The translations under genes were made by a program, and so were the position numbers. Under the pieces are notes generated by a model. The model was not told where the DNA came from. It saw nothing but the letters and a program-made list of their open reading frames with translations, and ran no database searches. A stretch of 64,000 bases of DNA. Origin: Clostridiaceae bacterium. GTDB lineage: Bacteria; Bacillota; Clostridia; Lachnospirales; Lachnospiraceae. Numbering within the stretch: the first letter of the stretch is position 1; every line of letters starts with the position of its first letter. The stretch covers positions 177,061 to 241,060 of the forward strand of contig CAJSZV010000007.1 of NCBI GenBank assembly GCA_910574345.1, given 5' to 3'. Of the stretch, positions 57,956-64,000 are shown piece after piece.

Positions 57956-58330
57956 ATGGGAAAAAATTATGGTTTGACCAACACGGAGATGGAGATTATG
58001 GAACTTCTCTGGCAGGCCGAAGAACCCCTTCCATTCAGAGAACTGATTCGATATGCCAACGAGGAATGGAAGAAAAACTGGAAAAAACAGACTCTCAATA
58101 CCTATCTGAACAACCTGCAGCGAATCGGGCTGGTGGGAATCGACAAACGCGCCACTCCCCACTATCTGTACTACGCCCTCTGCACCAAAGAAGAACTGAT
58201 ACGCGGCTGGACAAGAAAGGTAGTGGAGGAATACTTCGACAATTCCATCAACAGTTTTGTCATGGCATTTACCGGAAAACAAAAACTATCGGAAGCCGAA
58301 GCGGAAAAATTAAAAAAATTATTAGAATAA
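57956..58330 (+). CDS. BlaI/MecI-family repressor
   Basis: 124 residues from ATG 57,956 (AAAGGAG SD). LTNTEMEIMELLWQAEEPLP, KKQTLNTYLNNLQRIGLVGI: winged helix of the family; C-terminal dimer helix. Follows the M56 sensor by 101 bp and precedes the unknown gene at 58,346 by 15 bp. Should bind the palindrome at 56,215-56,238. Confidence 0.9.
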   Translation: MGKNYGLTNTEMEIMELLWQAEEPLPFRELIRYANEEWKKNWKKQTLNTYLNNLQRIGLVGIDKRATPHYLYYALCTKEELIRGWTRKVVEEYFDNSINSFVMAFTGKQKLSEAEAEKLKKLLE

Positions 58331-58345
58331 AGGAGAGATTAGATT

Positions 58346-58873
58346 ATGACAATGACGACAATCAACGGATTTCCCATTTACGCGGTCACATCAAAGGAAG
58401 TAAAGCCCGGTAAACCCTCATACTTCTGGGAACAGGCTTCCAAGTGGGTGGAAGGCTCCAAAAAAGACCAGCTTTCGGCTGAGGAACTGGAGCGGTTAAA
58501 GAGCAGGTATAGCTCCAAAAACATGTCAAAGGAAGATACCGTGGCATTCATGGGAGAACTGGTAGAAGCAGGGATTATGACTACAAGCAGGGCCAGGGAT
58601 ATCTACTATGGCTTTATCCCCATTGACGAGAGCAAGGTTGATCTGACAAAAAATCAGAGCGTTCTCACCAAGTGCGACGAAGCCTACGAGCCGCCCATGT
58701 GCCTGGCCGCCTTGTTCGAGGGCGTGGGAACCATGGTGGAAACCGGAGGCTTTAATTCCTACAGAAACTGGTATGAATATGCCAAATCCGTCACTGATGT
58801 GGATGTCGACACCTCCAAATATTTTCAGGACTGCAGACGGTATCTGGATATATTGGAACAGCTTGGGCGGTGA
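58346..58873 (+). CDS. Hypothetical protein in the BlaI/M56 operon
   Basis: 175 residues: GFPIYAVTSKEVKPGKPSYF, ELVEAGIMTTSRARDIYYGF, AALFEGVGTMVETGGFNSYR. AAAGGAG SD. No domain recognised and no signal peptide. It could be the regulated output of the sensor-repressor pair, or unrelated. Confidence 0.72.
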   Translation: MTMTTINGFPIYAVTSKEVKPGKPSYFWEQASKWVEGSKKDQLSAEELERLKSRYSSKNMSKEDTVAFMGELVEAGIMTTSRARDIYYGFIPIDESKVDLTKNQSVLTKCDEAYEPPMCLAALFEGVGTMVETGGFNSYRNWYEYAKSVTDVDVDTSKYFQDCRRYLDILEQLGR

Positions 58874-59010
58874 TTTTGGGAGGCGGCATTCGGTTGGCCC
58901 CTTAACGCTCAACAGTGGTCTATTAAACTCATTGGAAGAAATTCCAGTGGGTTTTTTGTTTTCCGACAAATTTCTTCTTCCAGGGCATTCCCTTCTTTCC
59001 CTAAATCGTT

Positions 59011-59016
59011 TATAAT
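59011..59016 (+). promoter_or_regulatory. -10 element for the small hydrophobic gene
   Basis: TATAAT about 125 bases before the ATG at 59,142; the -35 is poor. Gives a long folded leader. Confidence 0.45.
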
Positions 59017-59060
59017 GGTCTTACATCGGAGAAAGCAGGCAGCACCCCTATTTGGAGGAT

Positions 59061-59125
59061 ACACACCTTCGGGACTGGTTTCATTCAACTTAGACCAGTG
59101 CCGCAGGTGTGTAAACACCAGAGAA
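59061..59125 (+). promoter_or_regulatory. Folded mRNA leader
   Basis: CACACCT pairs with AGGTGTG and ACTGGT with ACCAGT in one long hairpin (59,063-59,111); then GGTGT-GTAA-ACACC just before the AAAGGAGG site. Could hold back translation of the next gene. Confidence 0.6.
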
Positions 59126-59141
59126 AGGAGGATGTTGGTCT

Positions 59142-59336
59142 ATGTTCTTCTTAGAAGTCCTGAACCGTGTTGTGAGTATCTTTGCAGGCGTTGTGGGAGG
59201 CCTTAACGGGCTGATCGCATTAGTCCAGAAGTGTAAATCTTACATAGATCGGCAGAAGGCAGAGACAGAAAAAGACCCATCAGCTAGCTTGCCGGCATCT
59301 GATGGGTCGAATGATGATTGCACAAGCAATCAGTAA
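59142..59336 (+). CDS. Small hydrophobic protein, possible type I toxin
   Basis: 64 residues: MFFLEVLNRVVSIFAGVVGG, LNGLIALVQKCKSYIDRQKA, then a polar tail. One membrane helix and a charged C-terminus. AAAGGAGG SD behind a folded leader; an 8-bp inverted repeat CCCATCAG/CTGATGGG lies inside the coding part and a strong terminator follows. The design recalls type I toxins, but no antisense RNA promoter was found. Confidence 0.62.
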   Translation: MFFLEVLNRVVSIFAGVVGGLNGLIALVQKCKSYIDRQKAETEKDPSASLPASDGSNDDCTSNQ

Positions 59337-59345
59337 TTCACCAGT

Positions 59346-59375
59346 GGGCGGCAGCTTTATGGCCGCCCTTTTCAA
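59346..59375 (+). terminator. Rho-independent terminator
   Basis: GGGCGGC, nine-base loop, GCCGCCC then TTTTC. Confidence 0.8.
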
Positions 59376-59462
59376 TTACAAGTTCATCATATCATTTTGC
59401 CAGAGTGAAGTCAATAAGGAAATTCTCATGGTGAAAAACCGGCGTCAGCCCTTTTTGTTTCT

Positions 59463-60833
59463 CTATCCCGCAAACTTAGCCCAATACCCCTGTAAAAAGA
59501 TAACCAGAATCACCACAGGCAGTACGAAACTTACATATACCCTCACTTTCCTGGGGAAATTCAGTCCCGTGCCCTGGTTGGCCTCTCCCAAGAAATTTTC
59601 AAATCCCCATCCCCGGCGGCTGGTGCAGAACAGAAGGTAGACAAGGCTCCCGATGGGCAGCAGATTATTGCTTACCAGGAAGTCCTCCAGATCAAGGATT
59701 CCAGTCCCCTCCCCCAAAGGCATAAACCCGCTCCACACATTGAACCCCAGCACACAGGGAATGGACAGCAGAATCATGGCAAATGTATTGCACACCACTG
59801 CCTTCTTTATGGTGCAGCCTGTCAGGTCCGTGGCAAAGGACACAATATTCTGAAATACGGCAATCACCGTAGACAGGGCGGCAAAGGACATGAAGAGGAA
59901 GAATAAGCTTCCCCAGATCCGGCCCCCCGCCATATGGTTAAACACATTGGGAAGGGTGATAAAGATCAGGGAAGGTCCCGCGTCAGGCTCGATGCCATAG
60001 GCAAAGCAGGCAGGAAAGATAATGAGCCCCGCCATAAAGGCTACCAGGGTATCCAGGCACAGCACGCTCACCGCCTCCCCGGTCAGCTTCTTCTCCTTGC
60101 CGATATAGCTTCCGAAGATAGCCAAAGCGCCGATACCGATACTTAAGGTAAAAAAGGACTGCCCCAGAGCGGCAAAGACCACCTCTCCCACTCCCGCTTC
60201 TTTTACCTTGGAAAAATCAGGCTTTAAGTAGAACTCCAGTCCCACTCCCCCGCCTTCGATAAGCATGGAGTGACCGGCCAGCACAAACATTAAAAGAAGC
60301 AGGCATACCATCATAACCTTGGTAATCTTCTCCACACCATTTTGAAGCCCCATTCCGCACACGGCAAATCCCAGAAGCACCACAATAACCATCATAGCCA
60401 TCATGATAATGGGGTCGGAAAGCATACTTCCGAATTCTGCTCCCACTGCTGCCGCGTCCATGCCCGTAAAATCTCCCATAAGCATTTTTACAAAATAGAG
60501 AACCATCCACCCGGCCACTGTGGTATAAAACATCATCAAAAGATAATTGCCTGCTATGGCAATGTATTTGCCAAGCTTCCATCCTGTCCCCTCAGGCTTT
60601 AGGATATCAAAGGACAGCACCGCGCTTTTCTGGCTGGCCCGCCCCACCGCAAATTCCATGACCACAATGGGAAGTCCCATAACCAGAAGAAATGCAAGAT
60701 AGATAAGCACAAATGCTGCTCCTCCGTACTCTCCCACGATATAGGGGAACCTCCACACGTTTCCCAGGCCGATGGCGCATCCCGCCGATATGAGGATAAA
60801 CCCCAGCCTGGAAGAAAATTTTTCTCGTTCCAT
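59463..60833 (-). CDS. SNF-family sodium-dependent transporter
   Basis: 456 residues from ATG 60,833 (AAAGGAG SD), about 11-12 membrane helices. SRLGFILISAGCAIGLGNVW and RFPYIVGEYGGAAFVLIYLA are the sodium and substrate site blocks of the neurotransmitter:sodium symporter family; ALGQSFFTLSIGIGALAIFG is the unwound helix 6 region. Probably imports an amino acid. Confidence 0.92.
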   Translation of the reverse strand: MEREKFSSRLGFILISAGCAIGLGNVWRFPYIVGEYGGAAFVLIYLAFLLVMGLPIVVMEFAVGRASQKSAVLSFDILKPEGTGWKLGKYIAIAGNYLLMMFYTTVAGWMVLYFVKMLMGDFTGMDAAAVGAEFGSMLSDPIIMMAMMVIVVLLGFAVCGMGLQNGVEKITKVMMVCLLLLMFVLAGHSMLIEGGGVGLEFYLKPDFSKVKEAGVGEVVFAALGQSFFTLSIGIGALAIFGSYIGKEKKLTGEAVSVLCLDTLVAFMAGLIIFPACFAYGIEPDAGPSLIFITLPNVFNHMAGGRIWGSLFFLFMSFAALSTVIAVFQNIVSFATDLTGCTIKKAVVCNTFAMILLSIPCVLGFNVWSGFMPLGEGTGILDLEDFLVSNNLLPIGSLVYLLFCTSRRGWGFENFLGEANQGTGLNFPRKVRVYVSFVLPVVILVIFLQGYWAKFAG

Positions 60834-60861
60834 GTTTGTCTTACTCCTTTGTCTGTCAATA

Positions 60862-62109
60862 TTATATGATCTGTCCGTAAAGTTCTGCCGGAACATAAGC
60901 TTTTACGTGTATTCCCTCTCCGGTATACTCTTCCTCCAAAAGCTCCCCATATCTGCGGATATCCTGAATCCTGCCGGCCTTTTCATATGGGTATGTCTTT
61001 TCCAGATAAATCTGCTGGTTTCTCAGAATGGTTTCCAGAAGTTTTAAAAGTTTGTCCACTCCTACCCCCGTCTTTGCCGATATCTTCACCTGGTAATCGG
61101 CGGACATATCCTTTAAGATCACATCCTCTTCCAATCGGTCTGTCTTATTGAACACCGTCACTACAATCTTATCCGTCACTTCAAGCTGTCTTAAGGTGTC
61201 ATAGACAATGTGCATCTGCATATCCATCTGGGGATTGGTACAGTCCACCACATGAAGGATGATGTCACTGTATTTGGCTTCCTCCAGGGTACTCTTAAAG
61301 GCTTCAATCAGGTGATGGGGCAGCTTGCGGATAAATCCTACGGTATCGGTCAGAAGAATCTCCTGCCCTCCCGGAAGCTTTACGTTCCTGGTGGTAGGGT
61401 CCAGGGTGGCAAAGAGCTTATCCTCCGCCAGAATCCCCGCATCACTCAGGCAGTTGAGCAGAGTGGATTTTCCCGCATTGGTATATCCCACAATAGCTGC
61501 CACTTTCGTGTGGGCCCGCTCCCTCTGCCTCCTTAAGACTTCCCTGTGCTGCTCCACTTCCCTCAGTTCTTCTTTCAGCCGGCTGATGCGCTCATGAATC
61601 AGCCGCCGGTCCATCTCCAGCTTTTTCTCCCCCGGCCCCCTTGTGCCGATTCCGCCGCCCAGCCTGGAAAGGGAACTTCGAAGTCCCACCAGCCTGGCTG
61701 CCCGGTACTTTAACTGGGCCAGTTCCACCTGAATCTTCCCCTCCCTGGTCTTGGCCCTGGCCGCAAAGATATCCAGAATCACCATGGTCCTGTCCATGAC
61801 CTTTGTCTCCAGGGCATCCTCCAGATTCCGAAGCTGGGCCGGAGACAGCTCATCGTCGCAGACCACCCCCGTGGCGTCCAGCTCCCAGAGTCTCTCCTTC
61901 ACCTCATCCATCTTTCCTTTTCCAAGGTAAGTAGCCGGATGGGCGCTTTCCCGGTTTTGGATGATCTTATCCACTGCCGCAGCCCCTGCCGTCTTCACCA
62001 GTTCTTCCAGTTCATCCAGACACTGCTTAGTGTCGTCCCCATCCTCCGTGGAGATGCCTATAAGAATCACCCGCTCCTCTATGTCTTTCAGTTCAATTAA
62101 TTCCGCCAA
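60862..62109 (-). CDS. hflX: GTPase HflX
   Basis: 415 residues, full length. N-terminal HflX domain (HPATYLGKGKMDEVKERLWE), linker GGGIGTRGPGEKKLEMDRR, G1 GYTNAGKST, G3 DTVGF, G4 NKTD, G5 SAKTG. Splits stalled or stressed ribosomes using GTP. Forms an operon with the upstream TPR lipoprotein gene (15-bp gap). Confidence 0.95.
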   Translation of the reverse strand: MAELIELKDIEERVILIGISTEDGDDTKQCLDELEELVKTAGAAAVDKIIQNRESAHPATYLGKGKMDEVKERLWELDATGVVCDDELSPAQLRNLEDALETKVMDRTMVILDIFAARAKTREGKIQVELAQLKYRAARLVGLRSSLSRLGGGIGTRGPGEKKLEMDRRLIHERISRLKEELREVEQHREVLRRQRERAHTKVAAIVGYTNAGKSTLLNCLSDAGILAEDKLFATLDPTTRNVKLPGGQEILLTDTVGFIRKLPHHLIEAFKSTLEEAKYSDIILHVVDCTNPQMDMQMHIVYDTLRQLEVTDKIVVTVFNKTDRLEEDVILKDMSADYQVKISAKTGVGVDKLLKLLETILRNQQIYLEKTYPYEKAGRIQDIRRYGELLEEEYTGEGIHVKAYVPAELYGQII

Positions 62110-62124
62110 ACAATTCTCCTTCCT

Positions 62125-62937
62125 TTATCTGCTTTTCAGAAAATCAATCTCCTTCTCCACTTCCGGTGTCACGCCGAAAGCCGCCCCGTACTGTCTGAGT
62201 ATCTCCAGGGCCCTTGCAAAATCCAGTTTTCTCTCATAAGCCGCCGCCTGATTCAACATCAGTGCCGACGCTGACTCGTCGCCGATCAAAAGCCCCTGTT
62301 CGAAATACCGAATCGCCTCATCAATCTCCCCGGCCTCTAATTTGCACAGACCCATACGGTTATAAATTTCCCCGCTCTGGATTCCTCCATTCATAGCCTG
62401 TTCATATAATTCCTGGGCTTCGTCAAAGCGGTCCGCCTCGGTGAGAGCCTGTCCCAAAAGCAAAAGAATCCGGGACGTCTCAGAAGGCTGGGGCTTGGTT
62501 TCATATAATTTCTGATACCCTTCCTTTGCCTTGTCAAGCTGCCCCCCTGATATTGCCAGCATGCACATGCGTATCAGATATTCTTCATTTTCCTCATCCA
62601 CCTGTAAGAGTATCTCATATGTATAGGCGGCCGCATCATAATCCCCTGCCCTGTACTCCGCCTCCGCCCTGTACTTCAGAATATCCAGTTCAAATTCCCC
62701 TACCAACCCATTAGAGTTATTCTGAAGGGCCTGCTCGAAAGACTGGATCGCCTCCTCGTAATTCTCGGCTTTCAGCTGTTCGATGCCCTGAATCCGCAGC
62801 TCTCTTCTCTCCTGCTCCTTATTCCTGCAGCCGGACATAAGGAGGGATGCCCCAAGACAACAGGCTATCATAAAAGAAAGTCCCTTGGCGGCCCTGCTCT
62901 TTAAAGCCTTACAGCCAGTCTTAAACATGCTTCCCAT
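62125..62937 (-). CDS. TPR-repeat lipoprotein
   Basis: 270 residues. Signal peptide with lipobox LLMSGC (Cys about 37). Then at least five tetratricopeptide units (NYEEAIQSFEQALQNNSNG; DYDAAAYTYEILLQVDEEN; EIDEAIRYFEQGLLIGDES). Membrane-anchored outer-face scaffold protein, partner unknown. AAGGAGG SD. Confidence 0.88.
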   Translation of the reverse strand: MGSMFKTGCKALKSRAAKGLSFMIACCLGASLLMSGCRNKEQERRELRIQGIEQLKAENYEEAIQSFEQALQNNSNGLVGEFELDILKYRAEAEYRAGDYDAAAYTYEILLQVDEENEEYLIRMCMLAISGGQLDKAKEGYQKLYETKPQPSETSRILLLLGQALTEADRFDEAQELYEQAMNGGIQSGEIYNRMGLCKLEAGEIDEAIRYFEQGLLIGDESASALMLNQAAAYERKLDFARALEILRQYGAAFGVTPEVEKEIDFLKSR

Positions 62938-63035
62938 TTGCCTTCCTCCTTTTTTCAGGGTTTCGCCCCCTCACCTTCGGTTCAGCGGCATGACGTCGGA
63001 AGGCATCCTAAAAATGCTCCGCATTTGCCTTCCTC

Positions 63036-63473
63036 CTATTGAATGCCTGTGCTTCCTAAGCCGCCTCGGTCCTGGCTTTCCAGTTCCAAAACCTCATCAA
63101 ATACAACCTCCGGCTGATGCTCCATAATCCGAAACTGGCAGATCCGGTCATTGACGCTTATATGGGTGTCTCTCAAGGCGTAAGCCGGAAAATGCCACTG
63201 GTCATTGCCTCCGCAGTAAGTCTCGTCAATGACTCCCATATGATTGGTCTGGATAATGCCGAAATTCTTGAACGTGGAGCTTCTGGGTACTAAATGGGCC
63301 TCATATCCCCTGGGAAGCTTCATGGCAACGCCGAGAGGAATCATCTTAAACTCCCCTGCCTTCATATCCACATCCTTAGCTGCCCTTAAGTCAATCCAGT
63401 CGGACTTTCCTCCTATATAAGCAAGCTTATCTATTTTGTCCGTAAAATATTTGATCTTTATGGTTTCCGCCAT
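63036..63473 (-). CDS. dut: dUTP diphosphatase (dUTPase)
   Basis: 145 residues from ATG 63,473 (AAGGAAGAGG SD). Trimeric dUTPase motifs: SDWIDLRAA (motif 1), [12 protein letters not shown] (2), [12 protein letters not shown] (3), ICQFRI (4), RGGLGSTG (5). Hydrolyses dUTP to dUMP. Motif 3 has Glu in place of the usual second Asp-Gly pattern (IDETY), as in several clostridial forms. Confidence 0.92.
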   Translation of the reverse strand: MAETIKIKYFTDKIDKLAYIGGKSDWIDLRAAKDVDMKAGEFKMIPLGVAMKLPRGYEAHLVPRSSTFKNFGIIQTNHMGVIDETYCGGNDQWHFPAYALRDTHISVNDRICQFRIMEHQPEVVFDEVLELESQDRGGLGSTGIQ

Positions 63474-63601
63474 ACTGTTCCTCTTCCTTCCAGATTTTTG
63501 CTTTCTTGATTTTAACATATTGAAAATGGGCTGTAAACAGAAAGATAGCAATCCTGACATAATGGGTTTCGGCAATGCGCATATTTTATGCGTATTTATT
63601 G

Positions 63602-63630
63602 TTGACGGGCGTATAAAAAGGGCGTATAAT
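63602..63630 (+). promoter_or_regulatory. hicA promoter
   Basis: TTGACG (63,602-63,607), 17 bp, TATAAT (63,625-63,630). Confidence 0.8.
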
Positions 63631-63654
63631 AGATAGTATTAAGGAGGACACCAT

Positions 63655-63837
63655 ATAACCGTTCGGGAAATACTAAAGGTGCTTCGCAAAGACGGATGGT
63701 ACACCACCAATCAGGAAGGCTCCCACATAAGCCTGAAGCACCCGACAAAGCCCGGTAAAATCACTGTCCCAAATCACAGCGGGGACTTGAAGCCGGGAAC
63801 CCTAAACAGTATTTACAAGCAGGCGGGACTCAAATAG
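63655..63837 (+). CDS. hicA: HicA-family mRNA interferase toxin, apparent ATA start
   Basis: 60 residues if started at ATA 63,655: TVREILKVLRKDGWYTTNQE, then GSHISLKHPTKPGKITVPNH with the catalytic His, and DLKPGTLNSIYKQAGLK. AAGGAGG lies seven bases before the ATA and no in-frame ATG, GTG or TTG is available. Either a rare AUA start keeps toxin low or a point mutation (ATG to ATA) has disabled it. No hicB was recognised in the last 160 bases. Confidence 0.8.
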   Translation: MTVREILKVLRKDGWYTTNQEGSHISLKHPTKPGKITVPNHSGDLKPGTLNSIYKQAGLK

Positions 63838-64000
63838 TTTAACTGTCTGCAGTTTACCTGGAAAGCAATTTGGTAATATGTCAAGAGGAAAATGAAAAAG
63901 ATTTTTCTGGAAAAGGGTAAAAAAGGGTAACCTTAATAGACCTACGGCCTGATAAGAACGTAAGTTCGACGTGCAGTATGGATTACCTACCCTTTTCCGG
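63838..64000. other. Window end without a recognised gene
   Basis: AT-rich, with GGAAAAGGGTAAAAAAGGGTAA direct repeats split as two GGGTAA-containing words. An ATG at about 63,980 (MDYLPF) could begin a HicB-type antitoxin but too little is visible. Confidence 0.3.

Noticed and set aside
1..64000. CRISPR array, rRNA genes, complete decoding tRNAs
   Set aside because: No regular repeat-spacer pattern and no rRNA-like stretch; the only cloverleaf is the defective one at 41,073.

Overview
The window is most of an integrated temperate siphophage (about 1 to 46,210), followed by about 17.8 kb of chromosome from an anaerobic Gram-positive host. The host is probably a clostridium of the Lachnospiraceae type. 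This rests on AGGAGG-type ribosome sites almost everywhere, Firmicutes-type phage proteins, and chromosomal genes (M3 oligoendopeptidase, BlaI/BlaR1-like pair, ABC-2 exporter, SNF transporter, HflX) that read like clostridial homologues. The species cannot be fixed from sequence alone.

Prophage layout. Every phage gene except the integrase lies on the minus strand, so it is transcribed right to left. From the right end: a tyrosine integrase with an N-terminal zinc ribbon (plus strand, 44,830-46,068) beside a Zn-ribbon regulator and an excisionase-like protein. Next come about 11 kb (33-44 kb) of small, often membrane-anchored early genes. These include three paralogous DUF6353-like membrane proteins, a secreted SleB-like cell-wall hydrolase and a tRNA-like element with a shortened anticodon arm. 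The replication and nucleotide block (18-33 kb) has one 1432-residue SF3 helicase + AEP primase + B-type DNA polymerase polypeptide, an SSB-like protein, a methyltransferase-like protein, an SF2 helicase split by a frameshift, HAD phosphatase, MazG-like and ThyX-like proteins, VRR-NUC and PD-(D/E)XK nucleases, a structured noncoding RNA and a repeat cluster that may be the origin. A YonO-like single-subunit RNA polymerase (15,230-17,956) sits at the boundary. The late block then runs: a noncoding candidate cos region, terminase small subunit, HNH, connector, terminase large subunit, portal, fused protease-capsid, connectors, major tail protein, tail chaperones, a GH25+CHAP+CW_7 lysin, a gp10-like protein and a tape measure that runs off the left edge. 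The left attachment site is outside the window.

How it may work together. The polymerase carries the DxDGD signature of two-barrel RNA polymerases. It lies in the structural block and begins with a short motif resembling the N-termini of three other head-region proteins. The early region holds ten clear copies of one 26-28 bp element, all in the direction of transcription, mostly between genes and several directly behind terminators. I infer, without proof, a dedicated early-gene control system: either promoters for a phage (possibly virion-carried) polymerase or stoperator-like repressor sites. Two long proteins (protease-capsid and primase-polymerase) each keep a strong internal ribosome site and ATG exactly at the domain junction, so each may give two products.

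Chromosome. The prophage appears to interrupt a DUF4143-type ATPase gene whose 3' part survives at 46,210-46,848. Beyond it are a LysR regulator, an AbrB/PIN toxin-antitoxin pair, an M3 peptidase, a short element with terminal inverted repeats, purB and purC, a three-gene ABC-2 exporter, a small ORF, an M56/BlaR1-like sensor with a BlaI-like repressor and a matching operator, a small hydrophobic protein with a folded leader, an SNF transporter, hflX, a TPR lipoprotein, dUTPase, and a hicA gene that appears to start with ATA.
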